The notes beneath the pieces were generated by a model, which was not told the DNA's origin, did not search any database, and was given only the letters and a program-made list of their open reading frames with translations. Shown in pieces: positions 24,681-33,722 of a DNA stretch of 64,000 nt. The stretch lies in NCBI GenBank assembly GCA_024233435.1, contig JACKPQ010000001.1, positions 558,001-622,000 on the forward strand. The letters run 5' to 3'. Each line of letters begins with the position of its first letter. The first letter of the stretch is position 1. Source of the DNA: Chlamydiales bacterium (GTDB taxonomy: Bacteria > Chlamydiota > Chlamydiia > Chlamydiales > JACKPQ01). A program made the translations under genes and the position numbers.

Positions 24681-25831
24681 TTGACTGCAATAATTTTTTT
24701 GCCTCTTGCGAGGAGCTTTTTAAGCCTCAGCTAAAGGGAAAACCGATTGTGGTTTTATCAAATAATGATGGTTGCATCATCGCACGCTCTAAAGCTGCTA
24801 AAGATCTTGGCATCCCTATGGGGGCTCCGCTATTTGAGTACGATCGCTTTTTAAAAAAGCACGGGGTAGAGATTTTTTCGTCGAATTTTGAGCTTTACAG
24901 CGATATGTCGCGCCGCGTTATGGCCTCCATTGAGAGTCTAGGCCTTGAACTTGAGCCCTACTCGATCGATGAAACGTTTGCGCATGTAACAGAGGATTGC
25001 TCGAGGCTCATCAAAGAGCGGGTCGAGCGCTGGACAGGTATTTCGGTGGGTGTCGGGATGGGCCTGACCAAAACGCAGGCAAAACTAGCCAATAAGCTAG
25101 CCAAACGAGCCGGCGGCATCTGGCGTTTTCAAGAATCAGATTTAGACCATTTTCCGATTGAAGATGTTTGGGGGGTGGGCAAAAAACACAGCTTAAAGCT
25201 TAAGAGTTATGGCATTTTTACAGCCCGTGACTGGGTTTTAAAAGATGACCAGTGGATTAAAAAACATTTTAGCGTTGTGGGATTGCGCACTGTAATGGAG
25301 CTAAGAGGCATAGCTTGCCTTAAAGAGGATTTACCATCACCAAAAAAAGGGATTGTGGCTTCTCGCTCGTTTGCAGTCGCTATTAGCGATAAGCAGATGC
25401 TTTCGGAGGCTATCATGAGTTTCGTGGCGCGCGCAGCAAGAAAATTGCGCAAAGACCGCTCTCGCGCAGGTTACTTAACAGTTTTTACCGATGTTGACAG
25501 TGCAGGTTGCAACCTGCCAGTCGCCAGTGACTTTAATCCCCTATTAATGGCAAATGCAAGGCGCCTCTTACACCAAATCTACCGTGAGGGGATGAAATAT
25601 AAGCGAGCTGGGGTGATGCTTTGTGACATTACGGCTGATCAGCAATTTGACTTGCTAGCCCCAAGCCAAGAGTCTCCTCTTATGGGCCTATTAGATGGTA
25701 TCAACCGGCGCCACGGCAAGGAAATACTCTTTTATGCCTCCCAGGGAGTTTCAAAAAATTGGCAAATCCCTCTCAAATATAAATCACCGCGCTACACAAC
25801 GCACTGGCAAGATATTCCCCGTGTATGCTAG
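24668..25831 (+). CDS. umuC: UmuC, Y-family translesion polymerase subunit
   Basis: 387 residues from the ATG at 24668 (MYALIDCNNFFASCEELF), overlapping umuD. Y-family motifs: DCNNFFASCE (metal-binding Asp, steric gate region), LSNNDGCIIARS, YSIDETF (catalytic Asp-Glu pair), GVGMGLTKTQAKLANKLAK. Thumb and little-finger regions follow. Slightly shorter than E. coli UmuC (422). Forms error-prone polymerase V with UmuD'. No interruption is visible. Confidence 0.92.
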   Translation: MYALIDCNNFFASCEELFKPQLKGKPIVVLSNNDGCIIARSKAAKDLGIPMGAPLFEYDRFLKKHGVEIFSSNFELYSDMSRRVMASIESLGLELEPYSIDETFAHVTEDCSRLIKERVERWTGISVGVGMGLTKTQAKLANKLAKRAGGIWRFQESDLDHFPIEDVWGVGKKHSLKLKSYGIFTARDWVLKDDQWIKKHFSVVGLRTVMELRGIACLKEDLPSPKKGIVASRSFAVAISDKQMLSEAIMSFVARAARKLRKDRSRAGYLTVFTDVDSAGCNLPVASDFNPLLMANARRLLHQIYREGMKYKRAGVMLCDITADQQFDLLAPSQESPLMGLLDGINRRHGKEILFYASQGVSKNWQIPLKYKSPRYTTHWQDIPRVC

Positions 25832-25843
25832 CATCTTGAAGTT

Positions 25844-27244
25844 ATGAATATTGTTAAATCCAAACGTTCCTTGAAAGTCTTTGCCTTGGCGATGATCAAT
25901 GTTGCAGCGATCTGCAGCATCAAAAATTGGCCCCTGACAGCTGAGTATGGCTTTTCATCTCTCTTTTTCTTTTTGGTAAGCGCCTTGGCCTTTTTTATTC
26001 CTGTATCCCTCGTCGCCGCAGAGCTTGCCACAGGGTGGCCCGAGCGCGGTGGAGTTTTTGTCTGGGTCAAAGAGGCCTTGGGGCACAAAATGGGCTTTTT
26101 AGCTGTTTGGCTGCAATGGGCCGAAAATGCGATCTGGTATCCAACGATCTTATCCTTCATCGGCGCAACGCTCGCTTATAGTTTTAACCCTGGCCTTGCC
26201 AACAACAAAGTTTACATGATGATCGTCATCTTTGTAGCCTTTTGGGGTGCAACCTTTGTAAACCTGCGCGGCATGAAAATTTCAGGCATTATTAGCTCAG
26301 TTGGAGTGATCTTGGGAACCATCATTCCAGGAACGGTCATTATTGTGCTTGGCCTTGTTTGGTGGGCCAGTGGAAAGCCTTTACAAATCGATATGAATTG
26401 GAACACCTTGATTCCAGATTTAAGCTCCCCATATCAGCTATCACTTTTAGCCGGTGTGCTTCTTGGGCTTGCGGGCATGGAAATGTCTGCTGTTCACGCA
26501 AGGGATGTTATCAATCCACAAAAAAATTATCCAATCGCGATTTTTCTTTCAGCAGTTCTCATCCTTGTCCTTTCTGTGCTTGGCACGCTGGCAATTGCAT
26601 TTGTCATCCCGCAAAAAGAGATTAGCTTAGTTGGTGGTGCTATGGAAGCGCTTGCCCATTTTATGGGCAGCTATGGCCTTAGATCCCTTGTCCCTGTCTT
26701 TGCTGTCTTGGTAGCTTTAGGGGCACTTGGTGGAATGAGCACATGGACTGCAGGCCCTAGCAAGGGTCTGCTTGCCGCTGCCCAAAGTGGTGAATTCCCC
26801 CCGCTGCTACACCGCGTCAACAAAAATGACATGCCAGTGGCTATGATGGTGATGCAGGGGGTTTTTGTCTCTTTGCTCTCGCTCGTCTTTCTGTTCATGC
26901 CTGATGTCAGCAGCTCATTTTGGATCTTGTTAGTGCTCACCTCTCAGCTCTATCTAATCATGTATATCTTGATGTTTGTTGCAGCGATTGTGTTGCGTTA
27001 TAAAAGACCAAATGTTGCACGCGCCTACAAAATTCCTTTTGGTAAAATGGGCATGTGGATTGTCTCAGGTCTTGGAATCGTTACCTCATTTGGGACTTTG
27101 ATCATTAGCTTTTATCCACCGGACCAGCTCAATACCGGCAGCGCCCTCTTCTATCAAATGTTTTTGCTTATTGGCATTATTGTTGTTTCAGCTATTCCTT
27201 TCATCATCCTCATGTTCAAAAAGCCAAGCTGGAACAAGCCTTGA
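25844..27244 (+). CDS. APC-superfamily amino-acid permease (GadC/glutamate antiporter-like)
   Basis: 466 residues, about 12 membrane helices. Features of the APC amino-acid/antiporter group: helix 1 VFALAMINVAAICSI, ATGWPERGGVFVWVKEALG, and GLAGMEMSAVHARDV in helix 6, the pattern seen in GadC-type glutamate:GABA antiporters. Probably exchanges an amino acid with the host or vacuole. It begins 12 nt after umuC but is not obviously related to it. Convergent with the SDR gene downstream. Confidence 0.87.
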   Translation: MNIVKSKRSLKVFALAMINVAAICSIKNWPLTAEYGFSSLFFFLVSALAFFIPVSLVAAELATGWPERGGVFVWVKEALGHKMGFLAVWLQWAENAIWYPTILSFIGATLAYSFNPGLANNKVYMMIVIFVAFWGATFVNLRGMKISGIISSVGVILGTIIPGTVIIVLGLVWWASGKPLQIDMNWNTLIPDLSSPYQLSLLAGVLLGLAGMEMSAVHARDVINPQKNYPIAIFLSAVLILVLSVLGTLAIAFVIPQKEISLVGGAMEALAHFMGSYGLRSLVPVFAVLVALGALGGMSTWTAGPSKGLLAAAQSGEFPPLLHRVNKNDMPVAMMVMQGVFVSLLSLVFLFMPDVSSSFWILLVLTSQLYLIMYILMFVAAIVLRYKRPNVARAYKIPFGKMGMWIVSGLGIVTSFGTLIISFYPPDQLNTGSALFYQMFLLIGIIVVSAIPFIILMFKKPSWNKP

Positions 27245-27290
27245 TTTTTAAGGCAGCAAGCTGTTGCCCAATTCTAAATTCATGAAAGTC

Positions 27291-28100
27291 TTACCCCTCT
27301 TCTTTTTTAGGAGATGCACTGCTTCCAGCAAGAATACCCCCGTCCACAGTCAATTCGATGCCCGTAATGTATTTTGCCTCATCCGAAGCCAAGAAAAGTG
27401 CCGCATAGGCTACATCTTCAGGTGTCCCAAGCTTACGCATTGGAATATCCTTTGCAATTTGAGTTAACCTCTCTTCTCTTTCTGCCCCACTACCTAGCAT
27501 TGGTTCCCACATAGGCGTCAAAATAGCAGCGGGATGGATAGAGTTACAACGAATATCATATCCTTTCTCACAACAATAAAGAGCGACACTTTTCGTATGA
27601 TTGCGAACAGCTGCTTTACTAGCAGCATAAGCAGCCGCACCAGGAATCCCGATCATACCAGAGCGTGAGGAGATGTTTACTATTGAGCCTTTACGCCGCT
27701 TCATGTGCTGGATTGCCTTTTGACAACCAAGAAAAACACCATCTGAATTGACTGCATGCACCTTTCTCCAACTATCTAGCGAAGCATTTTCTGGGTCTTG
27801 TAATCCAAATCCTTCTTGAAACCCTGTAATGCCAGCATTGTTGATGAGGATATCCAGTTGTTTCTTCTGTTTAATGACTTGCCCAACAGCTATATCCCAA
27901 TCATTTTCATTTTGCACATCGAGATGAAAATAGTGAGCGTGAGAGCCAATCTCCAAAGCAACCTTTTTCCCTAGCTCATCATTAATATCTGATAGAAAAA
28001 CAAATGCGCCTTCTTTCGCAAATAGCTCTGCACACGCCTTCCCTATTCCTTGAGCCGCTCCAGTTACAAGCGCTACTTTACCTGTTAATCTATTCCCCAT
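27291..28100 (-). CDS. SDR-family NAD(P)-dependent oxidoreductase
   Basis: 269 residues from the ATG at 28100, with AGAGGAAAAG upstream; a TTG at 28106 is less likely. Classical short-chain dehydrogenase: cofactor loop TGAAQGIG, LDVQNENDW, NNAG, catalytic Ser in NISSRSG, and YAASK (Tyr and Lys). C-terminal TVDGG is the usual 'classical' ending. The aspartate at the end of strand 2 (LSDIND) favours NAD(H). The short lysine/glutamate-rich tail (SPKKEEG) is unusual. Substrate unknown. Confidence 0.9.
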   Translation of the reverse strand: MGNRLTGKVALVTGAAQGIGKACAELFAKEGAFVFLSDINDELGKKVALEIGSHAHYFHLDVQNENDWDIAVGQVIKQKKQLDILINNAGITGFQEGFGLQDPENASLDSWRKVHAVNSDGVFLGCQKAIQHMKRRKGSIVNISSRSGMIGIPGAAAYAASKAAVRNHTKSVALYCCEKGYDIRCNSIHPAAILTPMWEPMLGSGAEREERLTQIAKDIPMRKLGTPEDVAYAALFLASDEAKYITGIELTVDGGILAGSSASPKKEEG

Positions 28101-28236
28101 ACTCAACTTTTCCTCTTTCGTTTCACTCTTTGTATTTTTTGAGCCAGAATTGCGCCTAACTCAGCCTCAATTTCATCTATGACACTAACCCTCTATAAGT
28201 CACATTCATCACAGGAATCACAGCAGAATATCACTA

Positions 28237-28332
28237 ATGGCAGAAAAATCAACAGAAAAAACTGGAGAAAAGCCTGGCTCTGATGTAACCGGTGCCGTAG
28301 CCAACTCTGTTAGGGGTTCGGGCTTGCAATAG
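28237..28332 (+). CDS. Possible 31-residue peptide
   Basis: An ATG frame (MAEKSTEKTGEKPGSDVT...) ending at a TAG. It is charged at the N-terminus and lacks a Shine-Dalgarno. It is the only candidate gene in the 286-nt gap between the SDR gene and the beta-helix protein. Could be chance or a relic. The rest of the gap holds the promoter of the next gene and a GATATATATC palindrome, and nothing else I can name. Confidence 0.2.
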   Translation: MAEKSTEKTGEKPGSDVTGAVANSVRGSGLQ

Positions 28333-28355
28333 ATATATATCTATAATTTTTAGAC

Positions 28356-28385
28356 TTGGCATAAATCGTAAAAACTATCTATAAG
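28356..28385 (+). promoter_or_regulatory. Putative promoter of inverse-autotransporter-like gene
   Basis: TTGGCA (28356-28361), 18-nt spacer, TATAAG (28380-28385). Lies directly before the ATG at 28393, so the predicted message has almost no leader, as for umuD. No Shine-Dalgarno is visible. Confidence 0.4.
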
Positions 28386-28392
28386 AACTATT

Positions 28393-30693
28393 ATGAGAGT
28401 AATGATTGCGACCTTGGCAGCTGCGACCCTTTTTGCAGGCGAGCCTACGGCTTCACGTGGCGTGCTTAAACACCGCGAGCATAACGGAGTCGGCTACGAC
28501 ACCGGTTACACCACAGCCGAACTTTTCCTATGCCCGGCTTGGAAAAATGACTTCATGCCCTTTCTAGACCTGCGCGGCCACGTCTTTGATAACAACCAAT
28601 TTGCTTCCAATATTGGCATCGGCCTTCGATATAATTGGTCTGGCTGGGCTATTGGAGGTAACTTTTACTACGATTTCCGTGAAGCGCAAAACATCAATCC
28701 TCACCAGCTGGGCGGTGGCTTGGAATTTCTATCGCGCTATTTTGATGTGCGCGCTAACGGATACGCTCCCATTGCGAGCACTAAATATGAATCAAGCCCG
28801 AAATTTGAAAAGTTCGAAGGCCACTCTGCTATTTTCTCTAGACGCCTGCGCGCTGCTCTGCCTGCTGTCGATGCAGAAATTGGCGTGCCACTTGGCTCGC
28901 GATGCGCCATTGTTAATTGGTATGCAGCCCTTGGCTCTTATTATCTCTTTGAAAAAACGGTTAATGGCGTAGATCTTGGGAATGCCGTTGGTGGTAAGGG
29001 GCGTATTGTGTTTGACCTCATCAGCCGCTTTAATTTTGCCTTTGATACTACCTACGATAAAATCTTCAAGTGGACTTTCCAAGGCACCGCTGGTATTTCA
29101 ATGCCGCTAGGCCCACGCAAAAAGATTCTGCGCAGCAAAAATTTCCTTTGTGAAGCTCGCAACCAACTCCCCTACCGATCAGAAATTATCCCCGTTGAGA
29201 GGAAAAATCAGCGCCAATCCGTTGGCAACATCATCTTTGTAGACAATCGATCAAGCTCACTGGGTACCTTTGAAAGCCCCTATCCGACAACGGCTATCGC
29301 CATGGCCGCATCAAAGCCTGGAGATGTCATCTATATTTTCCCAGGGGATGGCACAACCACCGGCTACGACACCGCGCTTACCCTTTTGCAAAATCAAACA
29401 CTCCAAGGCTCTGCAGCTGATCTTGATCTTGGCAATGGCTTCATCGTCCCTGCACAAACTCCTGGCAGTTATCCCGCGCTGACTAGCGCTGGCAATACCA
29501 TCACAGTAGCTGCCAACACAACGATCTCAGGCCTCGATATCACAGCAACAACGAGTGGCATTGTCGACAATGACCCAACAACGGCAGTTGGCGGCACAAT
29601 TACCATTATATCAAATCGAATCCACGACTGCGGCATTGACGGAATGGTACTCGGCAATAGCCAAAACCCTGTCAATTATCGCATCTTAAGCAACCAATGC
29701 TATGATAACGGGACATCTGATGTATCCACTGACTTGTTAGGGCTGATGCCTAACACAGTGAATATGGTTTTTGCAAATAACGATTTCACGCGCTCTGGAT
29801 CAACCTCAATTTCTTATCTTGCAGAGGGCGATACTACCTTTAATGTGACAACTGTGCGTAATCAAATTACAAATCATGGAAATCGAGGAATATCTATTTC
29901 AGCTTTTGATTCAAGCGCTGGAAGTTGCATTGCAAGTCGAAATCAAGTATCGGGCGCAACTATTAGCATAGAACTTATTACCAATCAGACTGCTAATCTA
30001 GAGGCTTTTCTGACACACAATTCGTTAGGGAATAAATCTGGAGGTGGTGATGGCATTCTTGGCACCATCACCCAAGCGACTTCGAGCTTAAAAGGTTTAA
30101 TTGCTAATAATCGCTTGTTTAACTCCCCCACTGCCTCAATAGAGCTAAATCTTAGGGATTCTTCTACGACTCAACTCGAAATACGCAACAACACGCTATC
30201 TGAAACCGCAACTCAGAATACCCTTCTTATTCGTCCCACAACTCCAACCACTGATCTAATGTGCGATCTAATCGTTGATAGCAATCTCTTTTACAACAAT
30301 CAAACCAACAATATCGAAATTAATTCAGCTACAGCCGGCACCTACAATATCACCATCTCCAACAATTACATCACAGACACAAACGCAACAGGCATGCAGT
30401 TGCCAATTGGTGGAACTGCAACTGCCAACATCAATATTTTAAACAACACCATTTTCACAAGCGCAACCAATGCCATTGACATGAATTCATCAGGATCATC
30501 CAGCATGTGCGCAACTCTATTTGGGAATCAGGCTCCGCTCAACGAGATTGAATTTCAAAATACAGCGAATCTACGAGTGGAATCGCCTACACCTGGCTCA
30601 TCAGCTGGCCTAGCAGAAACAAACACATTTAAAACATTCAACCCGCCAACTGGATCGTTTTATGTTGCTCCAGGAACTTGTCCAATAGAATAA
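28393..30693 (+). CDS. Inverse-autotransporter-like barrel with beta-helix passenger
   Basis: 766 residues. Signal peptide about 1-16 (LAAATLFAG). Residues about 25-260 match the intimin/invasin-type barrel in layout: GVGYDTGYTTAELF, FLDLRGHVFDNNQF, GIGLRYNWSGWAIGGNFYYDF, LGGGLEFLSRYFDVRANGY and a final FQGTAGISMPLG. The C-terminal 460 residues are Asn/Thr/Ser-rich with repeating N-x-I/L and NN-ladder motifs (SNRIHDCGIDG, NNTLSETATQN, SNNYITDTNATG), typical of a right-handed parallel beta-helix (PbH1-like). Barrel first and passenger last is the type Ve (inverse autotransporter) order. A paralogue with the same order lies at 33723-35627. Probably surface-exposed; adhesion is a guess from the family. 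Confidence 0.75.
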   Translation: MRVMIATLAAATLFAGEPTASRGVLKHREHNGVGYDTGYTTAELFLCPAWKNDFMPFLDLRGHVFDNNQFASNIGIGLRYNWSGWAIGGNFYYDFREAQNINPHQLGGGLEFLSRYFDVRANGYAPIASTKYESSPKFEKFEGHSAIFSRRLRAALPAVDAEIGVPLGSRCAIVNWYAALGSYYLFEKTVNGVDLGNAVGGKGRIVFDLISRFNFAFDTTYDKIFKWTFQGTAGISMPLGPRKKILRSKNFLCEARNQLPYRSEIIPVERKNQRQSVGNIIFVDNRSSSLGTFESPYPTTAIAMAASKPGDVIYIFPGDGTTTGYDTALTLLQNQTLQGSAADLDLGNGFIVPAQTPGSYPALTSAGNTITVAANTTISGLDITATTSGIVDNDPTTAVGGTITIISNRIHDCGIDGMVLGNSQNPVNYRILSNQCYDNGTSDVSTDLLGLMPNTVNMVFANNDFTRSGSTSISYLAEGDTTFNVTTVRNQITNHGNRGISISAFDSSAGSCIASRNQVSGATISIELITNQTANLEAFLTHNSLGNKSGGGDGILGTITQATSSLKGLIANNRLFNSPTASIELNLRDSSTTQLEIRNNTLSETATQNTLLIRPTTPTTDLMCDLIVDSNLFYNNQTNNIEINSATAGTYNITISNNYITDTNATGMQLPIGGTATANINILNNTIFTSATNAIDMNSSGSSSMCATLFGNQAPLNEIEFQNTANLRVESPTPGSSAGLAETNTFKTFNPPTGSFYVAPGTCPIE

Positions 30694-30710
30694 TATTCAA
30701 GGCGAGTTGC

Positions 30711-31694
30711 TTAGATCAAAAACCAAGTAGCAAGTGTTAAATAGATCGCTGTTGTTAACACATCTGCAAACATTAAGACGATGGGACCTGCGGCAACTTT
30801 AGGATCCCAATTGCGCCGGTGCAAGATCACGGGGACGGCAGCTCCAATTGTCGCTGTGATCACTACTGAGAGAAAGATACCCATTCCAATCGTGATGGCT
30901 GGGCCCGAGCCCCCTGCCCAAAGGATTGAAATTGCCCCCACTAAAATAGCGCAGGTTGCTGAAATCAATATAAGAGCTTTGCTCTCTTGCAAAATGCGTT
31001 TCACAAAAAAGGCAGCCTTGGCACATGAATGGGAGCGCAAAAGCTGCAAACTCATACTCATCGATTGCATCGATATAGATTCAGACAGCGTTAAAATTAG
31101 AGGAATGAACATGGCTAAAATGATGACTTGGGATAAAACAACTTCGTAAAAGTTAGAAATAACAGCGCAAGCAATCCCCCCAAACATGTTGCAGAAAATC
31201 CATGGCATGCGCACACGATAACTCGACCAAGTTGTAAACTTGCGTCCTTCTTCTAAGTAAACCCCGATCATTTGAAAAGCATCACCTCGGCGCTGTGAAT
31301 GGGCAATATCAATGCTCTCTTCAAAGTAAAGTTGCACATCAATCACTCCCATGAAGCATCCTTGATCATCGACAACTGGGAATGCAAGCAAGTGATGGCG
31401 AGAAAAGTGCTCCATAGCTTGCTGAAGTGTTTGAGAGGCTTTAAGAGCTGTGACATGCGTTTCCATGACATCGCGAATCAGCTTTGATGAAGATTTTAAA
31501 AGCAATGTGCGCGTTGAGACAACACCACAGAGGTGATCTTCGTCATCGATAACATAAAAGTAGACGATTTTGTCATGGATGTCTTTTTTACGGATGACAG
31601 CAAGGGCTTCTTCAATGGTATGGTCTGGATGCACGGTTGCATGGACTGTCGAGACAAAGTTGGAGATAGGTTGTGATAAGTCGCGCTGAGACAT
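30711..31694 (-). CDS. MgtE-family magnesium transporter lacking the N domain
   Basis: 327 residues: two CBS domains in residues 1-130 (VIDDEDHLCGVVSTRTLL, FPVVDDQGCFMGVIDV) followed by about five membrane helices. The transmembrane part contains PLILTLSESISMQSMSMS, the MgtE helix corresponding to P-x-x-x-x-x-x-G-N-x-G-x-Q in the classical family, but with a divergent ESISMQS. Typical MgtE is about 450 residues with an N-terminal helical superhelix of about 130 residues, absent here. Magnesium or cobalt import is inferred from the family. Convergent with the beta-helix gene. Confidence 0.78.
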   Translation of the reverse strand: MSQRDLSQPISNFVSTVHATVHPDHTIEEALAVIRKKDIHDKIVYFYVIDDEDHLCGVVSTRTLLLKSSSKLIRDVMETHVTALKASQTLQQAMEHFSRHHLLAFPVVDDQGCFMGVIDVQLYFEESIDIAHSQRRGDAFQMIGVYLEEGRKFTTWSSYRVRMPWIFCNMFGGIACAVISNFYEVVLSQVIILAMFIPLILTLSESISMQSMSMSLQLLRSHSCAKAAFFVKRILQESKALILISATCAILVGAISILWAGGSGPAITIGMGIFLSVVITATIGAAVPVILHRRNWDPKVAAGPIVLMFADVLTTAIYLTLATWFLI

Positions 31695-31725
31695 TCTCTT
31701 TAATTATCTGATTTGTCATTAAACA

Positions 31726-33711
31726 TCAATCAAGCCCAATATTTTCAAAAAAGGCATCTTGTGTTGGATCTCTTCCTAAAAATGCATTTAACATATCATT
31801 AGGATCAATACTGCCACCTTGACCGATGATAGCATTCACATATTTAGCCCCAGCATCGGGGTTGAGAAGGCCTTCACTTCGTATCTTAGCAAACACATCT
31901 AAGGCAAAAACCTTAGACCATAGGTATCCATAGTAGCGTGCTCCATAACCGTTAAGGTGTCCGAATGCTGCATATCTGTGAGTTTGATCAACGGCACGGT
32001 GAGTACAAAAGCGAGATTCGATTCCGTTCCAAAGCATTTGAAGATTTTGAGGGTTTTGGGAATGGAGTTGCAATGAAAAATTCGCATACATAACCTGTTT
32101 CATAAGTTCCATGCCTGTAAAGACGTTCTTTGCAGCTATCATCCGCTCAATGATTGCTTTGGGCAAGGGATCATGTGTTTCGTAGTGCGAGCTGCACATC
32201 TGTAAAATCTGCTCATCCCATAACCATTCTTCTAATAGTTGTGATGGCAGTTCGACAAAATCACTTTTTGTGCTCGTTCCACACGTAGAAACAAAGCGTG
32301 TTCGGCCCAGCATGTCATGCAAAGCATGGCCAAATTCATGAAAAAATGTCCGAACATCATTACAATACATCAACCCTTGATCCCCATCAGCAAAGTTACA
32401 TATCAAAACGCTTAATGCAGAAAAATTTTGATGCTGTGTTTGGAGAGCCGGGTGTAGAGGGCAATCACATGCGTGTGTAAACTTACCAGCTCTTGGATGA
32501 AGATCCAACACGATGAATCCATGTGTTTTTAAAGTGGTAGGATTGCTCACGCGAACTAAACGAACGCTCTCATGCCATAATTGGGGCTTTTCAATCTCTT
32601 CTAGCTTGATCCCTAAAAACGTCTCATAAATGTCCATAAGACCGCGCAGCGTTGTATTCAAGGGGAAATAAGCTTTGATTTCTTCAGGATCAATATCATA
32701 GTGTTTCTTAAGATATGAATAAGCTGCATATGATTCGTCCCATGGCTTCAACTTACCTTGATCATCAAGTGCAACACCGGGAGGAAGGTCTTGGCTAAGT
32801 AGATCAAATTCTCGATCACTTTTTTCTCCAAGGCGTATAGCAATAGCATTTAAAAATTGGCTTGCACGGTCAGGGGATTTAACCATTTCTCCACTTAACT
32901 GCAAATGAGCGTAAGAATCGTATCCTAAAAGTTGAGCTAGCTCCTGCCGCTTTTGAACAATATCTTGCAACACTTGATCGTTTTCTGGGTATGCGCGGTT
33001 ACCAAATATCTGTGACATTTTCTTCCGCACAGCACCATTTGAACACTGTTTAGTAATGGGAAAATACACAGGGTAATCAGTTGTTAAGACGCAATCTCCA
33101 TTTTCGTCTTGTTCCAAGGAATCAATAAACTGATCGCTCATCCCAGTTAGCTCGCTGCGATTAACAGAAAAAGTCTTTCGGCTTTCCCTGATGTTTTGAT
33201 CAAATTGACTGCATAAATCTGTGAGATCTTCTTTCAGATTTTGCAGCTTTATTCGGTTTACTTCATCTAATGACAACCCTTGCTTTTTTAGATCATCAAG
33301 GCAGTTTTGTAAAAAATACTCCTCTTTCTCATCTGCAGCAGAAATTTGAGCAAGTTTTGCATAAATTTCAGGATGCTGTAGCAAAGTAGCGTGATCCACT
33401 TTTCTCAACTCTCCATGTATTTTAGATGCCATTTTGCGTAAAAGAGGATCGGTATGAACCATGCTAAGAAGATTAAACATCGCACTGCCATAGCTGAACG
33501 TTCCAAATGCTTGATCAAATGCTTCTAATGAGGGCTCGTCAGAATTTATAAAATGATCAACAGCAAAATTAAATTCATTTAAAACAGCTTCTTTTCGATC
33601 AAGCATTGCCTCTTTTGTAAGGGGAAAAAAGGCCTCTACATCTTTTGCCGTATCTAGTTGACATAACGATACGCTCGTTATTAAGGCTGTTGCTATTGCT
33701 AAATTGATCAT
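31726..33711 (-). CDS. M3-family zinc oligopeptidase with possible signal peptide
   Basis: 661 residues. Thimet oligopeptidase/Dcp type (M3A): zinc motif FFHEFGHALHDML (H-E-F-G-H) with SDFVELPSQLLEEW downstream carrying the second Glu ligand, and a C-terminal YGYLWSKVFALDVF block. The N-terminus MINLAIATALITSVSLCQL is a hydrophobic leader, so export to the periplasm is likely, whereas most M3 peptidases are cytosolic. It cleaves short peptides. It starts 11 nt after the stop of the second beta-helix gene on the same strand. Confidence 0.88.
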   Translation of the reverse strand: MINLAIATALITSVSLCQLDTAKDVEAFFPLTKEAMLDRKEAVLNEFNFAVDHFINSDEPSLEAFDQAFGTFSYGSAMFNLLSMVHTDPLLRKMASKIHGELRKVDHATLLQHPEIYAKLAQISAADEKEEYFLQNCLDDLKKQGLSLDEVNRIKLQNLKEDLTDLCSQFDQNIRESRKTFSVNRSELTGMSDQFIDSLEQDENGDCVLTTDYPVYFPITKQCSNGAVRKKMSQIFGNRAYPENDQVLQDIVQKRQELAQLLGYDSYAHLQLSGEMVKSPDRASQFLNAIAIRLGEKSDREFDLLSQDLPPGVALDDQGKLKPWDESYAAYSYLKKHYDIDPEEIKAYFPLNTTLRGLMDIYETFLGIKLEEIEKPQLWHESVRLVRVSNPTTLKTHGFIVLDLHPRAGKFTHACDCPLHPALQTQHQNFSALSVLICNFADGDQGLMYCNDVRTFFHEFGHALHDMLGRTRFVSTCGTSTKSDFVELPSQLLEEWLWDEQILQMCSSHYETHDPLPKAIIERMIAAKNVFTGMELMKQVMYANFSLQLHSQNPQNLQMLWNGIESRFCTHRAVDQTHRYAAFGHLNGYGARYYGYLWSKVFALDVFAKIRSEGLLNPDAGAKYVNAIIGQGGSIDPNDMLNAFLGRDPTQDAFFENIGLD

Positions 33712-33722
33712 AAGAAGTCCAT

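Noticed and set aside
27250..27275. GGCAGCA/TGTTGCC hairpin between the permease and SDR genes as a terminator
   Set aside because: It needs a G-T pair and no T-run follows on either strand.
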